A DNA stretch of 64,000 bases from Hyphomicrobiales bacterium (lineage in GTDB: Bacteria; Pseudomonadota; Alphaproteobacteria; Rhizobiales; Ancalomicrobiaceae). The stretch is from assembly GCA_021286855.1 (NCBI GenBank), contig JAJTBO010000002.1, positions 1 to 64,000 of the forward strand, read 5' to 3'. Each line of letters begins with the position of its first letter. The first letter of the stretch is position 1. This document shows positions 16,027 through 25,522 of the stretch, in pieces. The notes beneath the pieces are model-generated. The model was not told where the DNA came from, searched no databases, and saw only the letters and a program-made list of their open reading frames with translations. The position numbers and the translations under genes were made by a program.

Positions 16027-16857
16027 ATGATCCTGGCCCATCTCTCCGACCTGCACGTCCGCCCGCTCGGCAAACCCGCCTATCGCGTGGTGGAGACCAA
16101 CAAGTTGCTCGCCCGCGCCGTCGACGCGCTCCTGGCGCTCGAACCGCGCCCGGACGCGGTCGTGGTCACCGGCGACCTGACCGACTGCGGTCTGGTCGAG
16201 GAATACGAGCTGCTCGCGGCGCAGTTCGCTCGCCTGCCGATGCCTGTGCATCTGGTGCTCGGCAATCACGACCGTCGCGAGGCCTTTCTCGAGGTCTTCG
16301 CCGATCGGGCGATGGGCCGCGCGGCGGACGGCTTCGTCGGCTTCGACGTCGACGTCGCCGGCGTGCGTCTGATCGGCCTCGACACGATCGTGCCGGGGGC
16401 CTCCTTCGGCACGCTGTGCGAAGCGCGGCTCGCCCATCTCGACGCGATGCTCGCGGAGCGGCCGGAGACGCCGACGCTGGTCGCGCTGCATCATCCGCCG
16501 GCGGCCTGCGGCATCGGCCACATGGACAGGATCGCGCTCGTCGAAGGCGCGGACGGCTTCGCCGCGGTGATCGCCCGCCACGCCCAGGTCGAGCGGGTGC
16601 TCGCCGGCCATCACCACCGCCCGATCCAGTCGCGCTTCGCCGGGACGATCCTGCAGGTCGCGCCGTCGATCGCCCATCAGGTGACGCTCGATCTCGCCGA
16701 GGACGCGCCGTCGGCCTTCGTCATGGAGCCGGCCGCCTTCCTCGTCCACACGCTGGTCGACGGGGCGATCGTGTCGCATCAGGCCTATGTCGAGCGCTAC
16801 GACGGGCCCTATCCCTTCGTTCTCGATCCGGACTATCCGGGCATGGCGGCCGACTGA
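16027..16857 (+). CDS. Metallophosphoesterase, glycerophosphodiesterase GpdQ-like
   Basis: A 276-residue cytoplasmic calcineurin-like phosphodiesterase. The binuclear metal motifs are in order: DLH in LAHLSDLHVRP, GDLTDCG, LGNHDRREAF, the ALHHPP histidine and the AGHHHRPIQ pair. The overall layout, including the C-terminal SHQAYVERYDGPYPF, closely resembles GpdQ of Enterobacter, which hydrolyses glycerophosphodiesters, rather than the shorter cAMP-specific CpdA. With the UgpA/E/B-like genes upstream this suggests import of a phosphodiester followed by hydrolysis. A cyclic-nucleotide phosphodiesterase remains possible. It converges on pckG, with a shared terminator between them. Confidence 0.8.
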   Translation: MILAHLSDLHVRPLGKPAYRVVETNKLLARAVDALLALEPRPDAVVVTGDLTDCGLVEEYELLAAQFARLPMPVHLVLGNHDRREAFLEVFADRAMGRAADGFVGFDVDVAGVRLIGLDTIVPGASFGTLCEARLAHLDAMLAERPETPTLVALHHPPAACGIGHMDRIALVEGADGFAAVIARHAQVERVLAGHHHRPIQSRFAGTILQVAPSIAHQVTLDLAEDAPSAFVMEPAAFLVHTLVDGAIVSHQAYVERYDGPYPFVLDPDYPGMAAD

Positions 16858-16877
16858 GACGGGACCGAGAAAGAGAA

Positions 16878-16902
16878 AGGCCCCGGGGGTCGCCCGGGGC
16901 CT
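16878..16902. terminator. Bidirectional terminator between the phosphodiesterase gene and pckG
   Basis: AGGCCCCGGG pairs with CCCGGGGCCT around a 5-nt loop. It lies between two convergent genes and can serve both strands. Confidence 0.7.
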
Positions 16903-16933
16903 CTTCTCGTTCATCGGTCGATCGCAGCGACGA

Positions 16934-18751
16934 TCAGTCCTGCAGCTCCCAGACCGCCGGCGAGCGCTCGAGGCGGGCGGCGAAGAGCTGACGCTCGAGC
17001 TCCATCTCCTTGGGGAGGCGGGCGCCGAACTGCTCGAAGTGCGCGATCTGCTCTTGCGCTTCGGCGAGGCCCTTGTCGCGGTCGACCTTGACGATGGCGT
17101 CGTACTTGGCCTTCGGGAAGTCGATGCCGGTCCAGTTGATGTCGTCGTAGCGCGGCACGACGCCATAGGGGCTCTCGACGCCTTCGGCGCGGCCATGGAC
17201 GCGGTCGACGATCCACTCGAGGGCGCGCATGTTGTCGCCGAAGCCCGGCCAGATGAACTTGCCGTTCTCGTCCTTGCGGAACCAGTTGACGCGGAAGATG
17301 CCCGGCGCCTGCGGCAGCTTGCGGCCGATGTTGAGCCAGTGCGCCCAGTAGTCGCCCATGTTGTAGCCGCAGAACGGCAGCATGGCGAAGGGATCGCGGC
17401 GCATCGCGGCCTGACCGACGGCGGCGGCGGTGGCCTCCGAGCCCATGGTGGCGGCGAGGTAGACGCCGTGCGCCCAGTCGAAGGACTGGAAGACCAGCGG
17501 GAAGGCCTTGGAGATGCGGCCGCCGACGATGAAGGCCGAGATCGGCACGCCGGCCGGATCTTCCCAGGCCGGGTCGATCGAGGGCACCTGGCTCGCCGGC
17601 GCGGTGAAGCGGGAGTTCGGATGGGCGGCGGGGCGGCCGCAGCCCGGGGTCCAATCCTGGCCGGTCCAGTCGATGAGGTGCGACGGCGCCTCGTCGGTCA
17701 GACCTTCCCACCAGATGTCGCCGTCGTGGGTCATCGCCACGTTGGTGAAGATGCAGTTGGCGTGGAGCGTGGCGAGGGCGTTCGGGTTGGACTTCTCGTT
17801 GGTGCCGGGGGCGACGCCGAACAGACCGTTCTCCGGATTGATGGCGTGCAGCACGCCCTTGGCGTCCGGCTTGATCCAGGCGATGTCGTCGCCGATCGTG
17901 GTGACTTCCCAGCCCTCGTAGCCCTTCGGCGGGATGATCATGGCGAAGTTGGTCTTGCCGCAAGCCGACGGGAAGGCGGCGGCGACATAGGTCTTCTCGC
18001 CCTTCGGGTTCTTGACGCCGAGGATCAGCATGTGCTCGGCGAGCCAACCCTCGTCGCGGGCCATCACCGAGGCGATGCGCAGGGCGAAGCACTTCTTGCC
18101 GAGCAGCGCGTTGCCGCCGTAGCCCGAGCCGTAGGACATGATCTCACGGGTCTCGGGGAAATGGACGATGTACTTGGTGTCGTTGCAGGGCCAGGTCGAG
18201 TCCTTCTGACCCGGCTCGAGCGGCATGCCGACGGAGTGGATGCAGGGCACGAAATCGTCGTCGCCGAGCACGTCGAGCACCTTCTGACCCATGCGGGTCA
18301 TGATGCGCATGTGGACGGCGACATAGGCCGAGTCGGTCAGTTCGACGCCGATCTGGGCGATCTTGGAGCCGAGCGGGCCCATCGAGAACGGCAGGACGTA
18401 CATCGTCCGGCCCTTCATGCAACCGTCGAACAGGCCCATCATGGTGGCCCGCATCTCGGCCGGATCGGCCCAGTTGTTGGTCGGGCCGGCGTCTTCCTTC
18501 TTCGCCGAGCAGATGTAGGTGCGATCCTCGACGCGGGCGACGTCGGAGGGCGCCGAACGGGCGAGGAAGGAGTTCGGACGCTTGTCCGGGTTCAGGCGGG
18601 TGAAGACGCCCGCGTCGACGAGCTCCTGGCAGAGGCGATCGTATTCTTCCTGGCTGCCGTCACACCAATAGATGCTGTCGGGCTTGGTCACCTTGGCGAC
18701 CTCTTCGACCCAGGCGATCAGTTTGGCGTTCTTGGTGGGAGCACGAGACAT
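16934..18751 (-). CDS. pckG: Phosphoenolpyruvate carboxykinase (GTP)
   Basis: A 605-residue enzyme of the GTP-dependent PEPCK family, which turns oxaloacetate and GTP into PEP and CO2 for gluconeogenesis. The P-loop PSACGKTN (261-268) carries the hyper-reactive Cys264. The R-loop MGPLGS and the conserved ...[18 protein letters not shown] segment are also present. The length matches PckG (about 600) and not the ATP enzyme (about 540). The start at 18751 (MSRAPTKNA) is preferred to an in-frame start 27 bp upstream, which has no ribosome site. Growth on aromatics yields acetyl-CoA, pyruvate and succinate-level intermediates, so the enzyme is needed for sugar synthesis. Many rhizobia use the ATP type instead. 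Confidence 0.96.
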   Translation of the reverse strand: MSRAPTKNAKLIAWVEEVAKVTKPDSIYWCDGSQEEYDRLCQELVDAGVFTRLNPDKRPNSFLARSAPSDVARVEDRTYICSAKKEDAGPTNNWADPAEMRATMMGLFDGCMKGRTMYVLPFSMGPLGSKIAQIGVELTDSAYVAVHMRIMTRMGQKVLDVLGDDDFVPCIHSVGMPLEPGQKDSTWPCNDTKYIVHFPETREIMSYGSGYGGNALLGKKCFALRIASVMARDEGWLAEHMLILGVKNPKGEKTYVAAAFPSACGKTNFAMIIPPKGYEGWEVTTIGDDIAWIKPDAKGVLHAINPENGLFGVAPGTNEKSNPNALATLHANCIFTNVAMTHDGDIWWEGLTDEAPSHLIDWTGQDWTPGCGRPAAHPNSRFTAPASQVPSIDPAWEDPAGVPISAFIVGGRISKAFPLVFQSFDWAHGVYLAATMGSEATAAAVGQAAMRRDPFAMLPFCGYNMGDYWAHWLNIGRKLPQAPGIFRVNWFRKDENGKFIWPGFGDNMRALEWIVDRVHGRAEGVESPYGVVPRYDDINWTGIDFPKAKYDAIVKVDRDKGLAEAQEQIAHFEQFGARLPKEMELERQLFAARLERSPAVWELQD

Positions 18752-19199
18752 CAAGCTTCTCCGATGGGCGTGGCGCACTCTTCAGCCGGTGGACCGACCG
18801 GGTCGGGGTTCGGATCGGAAGTGCGGATTTTCGTGGCGGCGACGCGCCGGCGAGATGAGAGGACGATGGGCGATCGGTCGTGGACCGGGGAACGGCCTAT
18901 TCCAGGAAGACCGCGGTCGGGTCTTCATTGCGCTCGCAGCCGAAGCATACGGCCGCCTCCCGGCGCGACGGGTTCCCGGTCCTGATCAACGACTGCTCCA
19001 CGACGCAGGCGGGCATCGTGTCAGGGGCGTCTTCCGGCCGAAGTCGTCCGTCCAGAGGTCCCGTCCACGCCCGGTTGGTCAACTGTCGATATGCGCTCGG
19101 GTCATCGAGCGCACGCAAAATACTACAGCGGTCGCGGCCGGAACAAGTGCGCAGAACGTCCAATCGAATGCGTATAGTGACTACAACGATTTAAGAAAT
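18752..19199. other. 448-bp intergenic region upstream of pckG
   Basis: No convincing gene. The part near 19110-19200 is clearly richer in A and T than its surroundings and probably holds the pckG promoter, which would give a long leader. On the minus strand there is an 88-codon open frame (18897-19163), whose last 40 codons have high GC at third positions and include CFGCERNEDP; it is too weak to call. No tRNA or other RNA gene was recognised. Confidence 0.5.
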
Positions 19200-19931
19200 T
19201 TATTGCAGAGGTAGGGGTTCTTCCCAAGTCACCAGCATCGCCTCGAATTCCTTGGCGTTTCCGGCGAGGCCCGACAGCATGATGCGGCGCAGCATACGAC
19301 TTTCGTTTAGGGTCATCGACAGATCGAGACCTTCCGGATCGACGCCGACGACCCGCCAGTCGCCGGCCGGAGCGCCGAGGCGAGACGCCCAGGCGGCCAC
19401 TCGAGCGCGATCGGCGTCGAAGCGGGCGACGAGATCGGCTTCCGCCGCGATCGTCTCGCCGCAGCCGGCGACGTCGAGCAGGAGTTGGTCGCGCCGCACC
19501 CGCATGGCGCGGCCGAAGCCGGCGACGAGGTGAGCGTCTTCGACCACGAGGCGCCAATAGGCGAAGTCGCCGAAACCGGCGTAGAGCGCGGCTTCGGGCT
19601 GGCGGGCGAGATAGCGGCGGGCGGCGGCGTCCTGGTCGGCGACCTTCTCGACCCGGCCGACCACGGTGAGGCGGCCGCCACGCTGCGGATCGGGCGCGCG
19701 TTCCTCGACGACGAGCAGCGAGGCGCGCGGATCCTCGGCGAGATGACGGGAATGGGCGGCGAGGCCCGACATCAGCAGGAGCGGCGTCCCGTCGGGCTCG
19801 CAGGCGATCGAGACGAGCGAGCCGAACGGGTGGCCGTCGCGGCCGCGCAGGGTCGACAGCGCCGCGGTGCGGGCCTCGCGCAGGAGAAGGCGGGCGGTCG
19901 CCACGGGCGAAAAGGCGTCGGCGTCGGTCAT
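19200..19931 (-). CDS. HugZ-like heme-utilisation / pyridoxamine-phosphate-oxidase-fold protein
   Basis: A 243-residue protein with a split FMN-binding barrel (about 15-150) and a C-terminal DUF2470-type domain (about 160-243). The N-terminal part shows [25 protein letters not shown] and [18 protein letters not shown], typical of the HugZ/HutZ family, some of which open the heme ring. The heme-binding histidine cannot be assigned with certainty. I chose the ATG at 19931 because it gives the family N-terminus. It is divergent from chvI. A general flavin-linked oxidase role is equally possible. Confidence 0.75.
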   Translation of the reverse strand: MTDADAFSPVATARLLLREARTAALSTLRGRDGHPFGSLVSIACEPDGTPLLLMSGLAAHSRHLAEDPRASLLVVEERAPDPQRGGRLTVVGRVEKVADQDAAARRYLARQPEAALYAGFGDFAYWRLVVEDAHLVAGFGRAMRVRRDQLLLDVAGCGETIAAEADLVARFDADRARVAAWASRLGAPAGDWRVVGVDPEGLDLSMTLNESRMLRRIMLSGLAGNAKEFEAMLVTWEEPLPLQ

Positions 19932-20178
19932 CGGGTTCCCATCCTCGATCGCGGGGGCCCATGCTCGAAAGAACCGCCCCGCTCCGTCCATCCGTGAAAC
20001 CGCGTATTTCTGCGACGACGTAGATTCGTCGAAAGGGGGCGAGGCCCCACGACGAAGGCGAAATCGCGCGCCGGTGGCGAGACTTGGGCGTCTCGTCTAT
20101 GATCGCCGCCATGATTTGCGCGCAATCGCGTTGCGAAAAGGCGCTCCGACGCCCACCGACCCGGAGATCGGCTTCGCC

Positions 20179-20880
20179 ATGCCCACCATCGCTCTCGTCG
20201 ACGACGACCGCAACATCCTCACTTCCGTCTCGATCGCGCTCGAGTCGGAAGGGTATCGGGTGCAGACCTACACCGACGGCGCCTCGGCGCTCGACGGGCT
20301 GAAGGCCAATCCGCCGGATCTCGCGATCTTCGACATCAAGATGCCGCGCATGGACGGGATGGAGCTGTTGCGCCGATTGCGCCAGAAGTCCGAGCTTCCG
20401 GTGATCTTCCTGACCTCCAAGGACGACGAGATCGACGAGCTGTTCGGCCTGAAGATGGGCGCCGACGACTTCATCCGCAAACCGTTCTCGCAGCGGTTGC
20501 TGGTCGAGCGAGTCAAGGCGGTGCTCCGGCGCGTCGCGCCGAAGGGCGAGGGCGCGGCGAAGCCGACCGACGCGGCGCGGGTGCTCGAGCGCGGACCGCT
20601 GTCGATGGACCAGGAGCGCCACACCTGCACCTGGAAGGGCGAACAGGTGGTGCTCACCGTCACCGAGTTCCTGATCCTCTATGCGCTCGCCCAGCGCCCC
20701 GGCGTGGTGAAGAGCCGCAACGCGCTGATGGACGCGGCCTACGACGATCAGGTCTATGTCGACGACCGCACCATCGACAGCCACATCAAGCGGCTCCGCA
20801 AGAAGTTCAAGGCGGTCGACGACGACTTCGAGATGATCGAGACGCTCTACGGCGTCGGCTATCGATTCAAGGAGATGTGA
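20179..20880 (+). CDS. chvI: Response regulator ChvI
   Basis: A 233-residue OmpR-type regulator. The receiver domain (1-120) has the acidic pocket DDD at 8-10, the phosphorylated Asp52 in [12 protein letters not shown] and Lys in FIRKPF. The C-terminal winged helix (about 140-233) ends in [11 protein letters not shown] and [10 protein letters not shown]. The wording [19 protein letters not shown] is that of ChvI, the essential acid and envelope response regulator of rhizobia and Agrobacterium. The start at 20179 ([10 protein letters not shown]) is the family start. The sensor gene chvG begins 8 bp downstream. Confidence 0.95.
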   Translation: MPTIALVDDDRNILTSVSIALESEGYRVQTYTDGASALDGLKANPPDLAIFDIKMPRMDGMELLRRLRQKSELPVIFLTSKDDEIDELFGLKMGADDFIRKPFSQRLLVERVKAVLRRVAPKGEGAAKPTDAARVLERGPLSMDQERHTCTWKGEQVVLTVTEFLILYALAQRPGVVKSRNALMDAAYDDQVYVDDRTIDSHIKRLRKKFKAVDDDFEMIETLYGVGYRFKEM

Positions 20881-20887
20881 CGCTCCC

Positions 20888-22678
20888 GTGGCGGCGACCG
20901 GCGACAGCGAGACGACGACGCGCCGTCCGACGGTCCGGCGGGGCTGGCGGGCGCCACGCATACTGTTGCGCCGTCTCGTCCGCGGGTTCGGCGACACCGC
21001 CTTCTCGAGCCTCAGCCGCCGCATCGTCCTCTTGAACCTCACCGGCCTGATGGCGCTGGTGCTGGCGATCCTCTACCTCAACCAGTTCCGCGCCGGCCTC
21101 ACCGACGCGCGCATCGAGAGCCTGGAGACGCAGGGCGAGATCATCGCCGCGGCGATCGGCGCCTCGACCCAGACCGACTCGCGCACGCCCGGGATCGATC
21201 TCGACGCGCTGCTCCGGGCGGAGGTCGGCGACAAGGCGGATCGCGACCAGGAGCCGAGCGAGGAGTTCTCGCCGCTGGAGTTTCCGATCGATCCGATGCG
21301 GGTCGCGCCGATCCTGCGTCGCCTCGTCTCGCCGGCCAAGACGCCGGCGCGGGTCTGGGACCGCGACGGCTTCCTGCTGCTCGACAGCCGCACCCTCTAT
21401 CGCTCCGGCGGCTTCTTCTCGCCGGAGCTGGTGGCGCCGACGCCGGCGCCCGATCCCGGCCTGTTCCACCGAGCGCTGGAGGTCGCCTCGCGCTGGCTGC
21501 GCGGCGGCCACGACCTGCCGGTCTACCGCGAGCTCGGCATCTCCGCCGGCAAGGACTATCCGGAGGTCGCCGCGGCGCTCGCCGGCACGACGACGCCGAT
21601 CGTGCGGGTGACAAGGACCGGCGAGCTGATCGTCACCGTGGCGGTGCCGATCCGGCGCGGCCGCGCCATTCTCGGAGCGCTGCAGATCTCGACGCCGGGC
21701 GGCGACATCGACGCGATCGTGCGCAACGAACGCATGGCGATCCTGCGCGTCTTCCTGGTCGCGTCGTTGATCATCGTCGTGCTGTCGTTGCTGCTCGCCG
21801 GCACCATCGCCGCGCCGCTCAGGCGGCTGGCGGCGGCGGCCGACCGGGTCAGGCGGTCGGTCAAGGCGCGCGAGGAGATCCCCGACTTCTCGGAGCGATC
21901 CGACGAAATCGGCCATCTGTCGCGGGCGCTGCGCGACATGACCAACGCCCTCTACGGCCGCCTCGACGCGATCGAGAGCTTCGCCGCCGACGTCGCGCAC
22001 GAGCTGAAGAACCCGCTGACCTCGCTGCGCAGCGCGGTGGAGACGTTGCCGCTCGCCAAGTCCGACCAGTCGCGGGCGCGGCTCGTCGAGATCGTCCAGC
22101 ACGACGTGAAGCGGCTCGATCGCCTGATCACCGACATTTCCGACGCGTCGCGGCTCGATGCGGAGTTGGCGCGACACGATTCCTCGCCGGTCGACCTGAT
22201 GGCGCTGGTCGAGGCGGTGGCGTCGCTGCAGAACGATCTCGCCGAAAAGCGCGGACAGAGCGTGCGCCTGTCGCTCAGGCCGCTCGGCGCGCCGCATCTC
22301 GCCTTCGTGGTGATGGGGCACGACAGCCGGCTCGGACAGGTCCTGACCAATCTCGTCGACAACGCCCGTTCCTTCTCGAGGGACGGCGGCGAGGTCCGTG
22401 TCGAGTTGGCCGCCGTCGACGGGCGGATCGAGATCACCGTCGACGACGACGGGCCGGGCATCCGCGCCGAGAAGGTCGAACGGATCTTCGAGCGCTTCTA
22501 CACCGACCGGCCCGAGAACGAGGGCTTCGGCAACAATTCCGGCCTCGGCCTCGCCATCTCGCGCCAGATCGTCGAGGCGCACGGCGGCCGCATCCGCGCC
22601 GAGAACCGCATGCGGGCGGACGGCGCGATCGCCGGGGCCCGGTTCGTCGTCACCCTGCCCGCCGGAGCGATGACCTGA
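20888..22678 (+). CDS. chvG: Sensor histidine kinase ChvG (ExoS)
   Basis: A 596-residue membrane sensor. One membrane segment lies at about 46-64 and a second at about 283-307, enclosing a periplasmic sensor domain of about 215 residues. A HAMP segment, the H-box DVAHELKNPLTSLRS with His371, and the ATPase boxes NLVDNA, DDDGPGI and GLGLAISRQI follow. It pairs with ChvI to control envelope, succinoglycan-type polysaccharide and acid responses in related bacteria. The start is GTG at 20888, 8 bp after chvI. The next gene, hprK, begins one base after its stop, so the block is an operon. Confidence 0.94.
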   Translation: MAATGDSETTTRRPTVRRGWRAPRILLRRLVRGFGDTAFSSLSRRIVLLNLTGLMALVLAILYLNQFRAGLTDARIESLETQGEIIAAAIGASTQTDSRTPGIDLDALLRAEVGDKADRDQEPSEEFSPLEFPIDPMRVAPILRRLVSPAKTPARVWDRDGFLLLDSRTLYRSGGFFSPELVAPTPAPDPGLFHRALEVASRWLRGGHDLPVYRELGISAGKDYPEVAAALAGTTTPIVRVTRTGELIVTVAVPIRRGRAILGALQISTPGGDIDAIVRNERMAILRVFLVASLIIVVLSLLLAGTIAAPLRRLAAAADRVRRSVKAREEIPDFSERSDEIGHLSRALRDMTNALYGRLDAIESFAADVAHELKNPLTSLRSAVETLPLAKSDQSRARLVEIVQHDVKRLDRLITDISDASRLDAELARHDSSPVDLMALVEAVASLQNDLAEKRGQSVRLSLRPLGAPHLAFVVMGHDSRLGQVLTNLVDNARSFSRDGGEVRVELAAVDGRIEITVDDDGPGIRAEKVERIFERFYTDRPENEGFGNNSGLGLAISRQIVEAHGGRIRAENRMRADGAIAGARFVVTLPAGAMT

Positions 22679-22679
22679 G

Positions 22680-23132
22680 ATGAGCCCGGCCGGCCCCATT
22701 CACGCCTCCGCCGCGCTCTACCGGGGCGTCGGCGTGTTGGTGCGCGGCGCGTCGGGCGCCGGCAAGTCGCGGCTGGTGCTCGACCTCCTCGACGACGCCC
22801 GGGCGGTCGGCGGCGACGCCGCGCTGGTCGCCGACGACCGGGTCGAGGTCACGGCGGCGCACGGCCGTCTCCTCGCCAGAGCGCCGCAGACGATCGCCGG
22901 ACGGATCGAGCTGCGCGGCTTCGGCATCGTGGAGCTGCCCTACGAGGGAGCTTGCGTGATCGGCCTGGTGGTCGACATCGAGGAGACGCAGCCGCCGCGC
23001 ATGCCCGAGGAAGAGGCGCGTTTCGTCACCCTTTCGGGCGTCGTCCTGCCCTGTCTGAAGCTGTGGCGGGAGGACCCACGCGGCGTCGTGCGAGTGCGAA
23101 AGGTCCTGGACGCCATTGCGAAATCCCCGTGA
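22680..23132 (+). CDS. hprK: HPr kinase/phosphorylase, short alphaproteobacterial form
   Basis: A 150-residue protein equal to the C-terminal kinase domain of HprK; the N-terminal domain found in Firmicutes is missing, as is normal in alphaproteobacteria. The P-loop GASGAGKS is at 23-30, followed by LVADDRVEV and the family stretch RGFGIVELPYEG. It should phosphorylate Ser52 of the HPr encoded at 23696. Its position behind chvG is the usual one and suggests a link between envelope sensing and carbon/nitrogen PTS signalling. Confidence 0.9.
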   Translation: MSPAGPIHASAALYRGVGVLVRGASGAGKSRLVLDLLDDARAVGGDAALVADDRVEVTAAHGRLLARAPQTIAGRIELRGFGIVELPYEGACVIGLVVDIEETQPPRMPEEEARFVTLSGVVLPCLKLWREDPRGVVRVRKVLDAIAKSP

Positions 23133-23289
23133 TGCACTGCATGATTTTGCAGAATTCTCATATTCTCACTTGAAAGTCGCGCCGCTCCCGCCCATTTTTG
23201 CGCGCTACCCGGATGCGGGCGCGGCCGTGAAACCGACCTCTCGAGAGGTCTCGCGCCGCCCCCCGCTTCGGCCCGCAGGAGCGTGCTTC

Positions 23290-23688
23290 ATGATCGGTCT
23301 CGTCCTCGTCACGCACGGGGATCTCGCCAAAGAATTCGTCAAGGCTCTGGAACACGTCGTGGGCCCGCAGCCGCAGATCGCCACGATCTGCATCGGTCCG
23401 GAGGACGACATGGAGCAACGGCGCGGCGACATCCTCGCCGCCGTCGCCTCCGTGGAGAGCGGCGACGGCGTGGCGATCCTGACCGACATGTTCGGCGGCA
23501 CGCCGTCCAACATGGCGATCTCGGTGATGAACGGCGGCTCGATCGAAGTGGTCGCCGGCATGAACCTGCCGCTGCTGGTCAAGCTCGCCAAGGTCCGCGC
23601 CGAACGTCCGCTTCTCGACGCGGTGATCGAGGCCAAGGAAGCCGGACGCAAATACATCAACGTGGCCAGTCAGGTTCTCCAAGGCTGA
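23290..23688 (+). CDS. PTS EIIA component, mannose family (regulatory)
   Basis: A 132-residue EIIA-Man domain. The phospho-acceptor is His9 in LVLVTHGDLAKEF, and the conserved ILTDMFGGTPSNMA motif is at about 67-80. No EIIB or EIIC transport gene is nearby, so this belongs to the alphaproteobacterial regulatory PTS (PtsP-HPr-EIIA). It should receive phosphate from the HPr encoded 7 bp downstream. The start at 23290 gives the exact family N-terminus; the longer upstream reading is rejected. Confidence 0.92.
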   Translation: MIGLVLVTHGDLAKEFVKALEHVVGPQPQIATICIGPEDDMEQRRGDILAAVASVESGDGVAILTDMFGGTPSNMAISVMNGGSIEVVAGMNLPLLVKLAKVRAERPLLDAVIEAKEAGRKYINVASQVLQG

Positions 23689-23695
23689 GGGACGC

Positions 23696-23980
23696 ATGAG
23701 CGCCGACGGAGCGTGTTTCGAACGCGATCTGCCGATCACCAACAAGCGTGGGCTGCATGCCCGCGCCTCCGCCAAATTCGTCCAGACCGTCGAATCCTTC
23801 GACGCCGAGGTCGAGGTCTCCAAGGACAATCAGACGGTCTGCGGCACGTCGATCATGGGATTGATGATGCTCGCCGCCTCGATCGGAACGTCGATCCACG
23901 TGGTGACGCGCGGGCCGCAGGCGGCGGAATCGATGGCGGCGATCGCCCATCTGGTCGAATCCCGCTTCCACGAGGAATGA
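23696..23980 (+). CDS. ptsO: Phosphocarrier HPr (NPr-like)
   Basis: A 94-residue HPr. The catalytic His21 is in KRGLHARASAKFV and the regulatory Ser52 lies in CGTSIMGLMML, the site used by HprK. It has a 6-residue N-terminal extension relative to short HPr proteins. The gene order hprK, EIIA, HPr forms the standard regulatory PTS block downstream of chvG in Rhizobiales. No sugar permease is linked, so its role is signalling rather than sugar uptake. Confidence 0.93.
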   Translation: MSADGACFERDLPITNKRGLHARASAKFVQTVESFDAEVEVSKDNQTVCGTSIMGLMMLAASIGTSIHVVTRGPQAAESMAAIAHLVESRFHEE

Positions 23981-24023
23981 GCGACGGACGCGCCGTCGCG
24001 CCGCAGCAGCCGGGACCGCGCCG

Positions 24024-24431
24024 ATGACCGAGTTTCGCCTCGACCCCCGCCTCGAAACCGACACCGTCTTCGTTCTCGACCTGCCGCTGTCGCGGGTTCT
24101 GGCGATGCGCGGGGTCGACCACCCCTGGGCGATCGTCGTGCCGCGCCGCGACGGGCTCGTCGAGCTCGTCGATCTCGACGGCGAGGCGCGCGAACGTCTC
24201 TCCCGCGAGATCGACGCGGTGGCGATGGCGCTGAGAGCGGAGACCGGCGCGGAGAAGCTCAACGTCGCGGCGCTCGGCAACGTCGTGTCGCAGCTCCACA
24301 TCCATGTGATCGGCCGCTTCCGCGACGATCCGGCCTGGCCGAACCCGGTCTGGGGGAGGCCGCCCGAACGGCCGATGGACGCCGCCGCGCTCGACCGGCT
24401 GGTCGCCGGACTGCGCCGCCGGCTCGCCTGA
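24024..24431 (+). CDS. HIT-family hydrolase
   Basis: A 135-residue histidine-triad protein. The catalytic motif is QLHIHVIGR (about 92-100), with the supporting LNVAALGNVV strand. Members hydrolyse or transfer nucleoside phosphates; this compact type (with PWAIVVPRRDGLVE near residue 34) is often next to nudC, as here (13 bp upstream of it). The physiological substrate is unknown. Confidence 0.85.
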   Translation: MTEFRLDPRLETDTVFVLDLPLSRVLAMRGVDHPWAIVVPRRDGLVELVDLDGEARERLSREIDAVAMALRAETGAEKLNVAALGNVVSQLHIHVIGRFRDDPAWPNPVWGRPPERPMDAAALDRLVAGLRRRLA

Positions 24432-24444
24432 TCGGAGATCCGCC

Positions 24445-25380
24445 ATGCCGTTTCCGCCCTCGGCCGAACCGTCGGCCGCCTTTCGTTTCGCCCGCAACGC
24501 GCTCGACCGACGCGCCGAGCTGCGCGACGACGCGGCGACGATCGAGGCGGCCTGGGCCGCCGCGAGCGCGCGTGTCTTCGTGCTCGACGGCGGACGAGCG
24601 ATCGTCCGGCGCGGCGAGGACGGCGGGACGAGCGCGGCGCACGACGCCGCGACGGCGACGGCGCTCGCCGGCGGCGCGACGACGCGGCTGTTCCTCGGCA
24701 CCGCCGACGACGTCGCCTGGTTCGCCCTGGCGGCGAACGACTTCGAAGAGAGGGAGGACGCTCCCTTCCACGCCGTCGATCTGCGCAGCCTCGCGATCGA
24801 GGGTTCGCTGCCCGAGGACCACTATGGAGCGCTGGCGACGGCGCGCGGTCTCCTCCATTGGCACGACGGACATCGGTTCTGCGCGCGCTGCGGCGCAGCG
24901 TCGCAGATCGTCTCGGCCGGCTGGAAGCGGGTCTGTCCGGGGTGCGGCGCGGAGCATTTCCCGCGCACCGATCCGGTGGTGATCATGACGATCGAGCGGA
25001 ACGGGCGCTGTCTGCTCGGCCGCAGCCCTCACTTTCGAGAGGGCATGTGGTCGTGTCTGGCCGGCTTCATGGAGCCGGGCGAGACGATCGAGGCGGCGGT
25101 GCGGCGGGAGGCTCGCGAAGAGGTCGGCGTGCGGATCGGTCGGGTGACCTATTTCGCCAGCGAACCTTGGCCCTTTCCCGGATCGTTGATGATCGGCGCG
25201 CGCGCCGAGGCGCTCGACGACGAACTGATCGTCGATCCGGTCGAGATCGCCGCGGCGCGATGGTTCGACCGCGACGAGGTGCGTCAACTGCTCGACGGCG
25301 GCCATCCGCAAGGGCTGCACGCCCCGCCGCCGATCGCCATCGCCCACCATCTCCTGCGCCGTTTCGTCGACGGGGCATGA
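24445..25380 (+). CDS. nudC: NAD+ diphosphatase / NADH pyrophosphatase (Nudix)
   Basis: A 311-residue protein. The N-terminal half is the NudC-specific domain, followed by a four-cysteine zinc ribbon (FCARCG ... VCPGCGAEHFPR, about 149-175). The Nudix box is GFMEPGETIEAAVRREAREEVGV (split at about 210-232). The SQPWPFP-type motif is present as ASEPWPFPGS, which marks NAD(H) specificity. It cleaves NADH to NMNH and AMP and can remove NAD caps from RNA. The start at 24445 follows a GGAGA site. Confidence 0.93.
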   Translation: MPFPPSAEPSAAFRFARNALDRRAELRDDAATIEAAWAAASARVFVLDGGRAIVRRGEDGGTSAAHDAATATALAGGATTRLFLGTADDVAWFALAANDFEEREDAPFHAVDLRSLAIEGSLPEDHYGALATARGLLHWHDGHRFCARCGAASQIVSAGWKRVCPGCGAEHFPRTDPVVIMTIERNGRCLLGRSPHFREGMWSCLAGFMEPGETIEAAVRREAREEVGVRIGRVTYFASEPWPFPGSLMIGARAEALDDELIVDPVEIAAARWFDRDEVRQLLDGGHPQGLHAPPPIAIAHHLLRRFVDGA

Positions 25381-25522
25381 ACCCTTCGTCGACCACGCCG
25401 CGGACGTTGACGTCACGGCAGCCGATCGGATCGGGCTGGAAAGGGCTCCTTAAACCTCCCGCTGTACAACAACCGGAGAATGCCCGGCGAAGAATGCGAT
25501 CTTCGCCCTCGGAGTCGTTTCG

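Noticed and set aside
18897-19163. 88-codon minus-strand frame upstream of pckG
   Set aside because: The last 40 codons look somewhat gene-like, but there is no good ribosome site and no recognisable family. A homology search would settle it.
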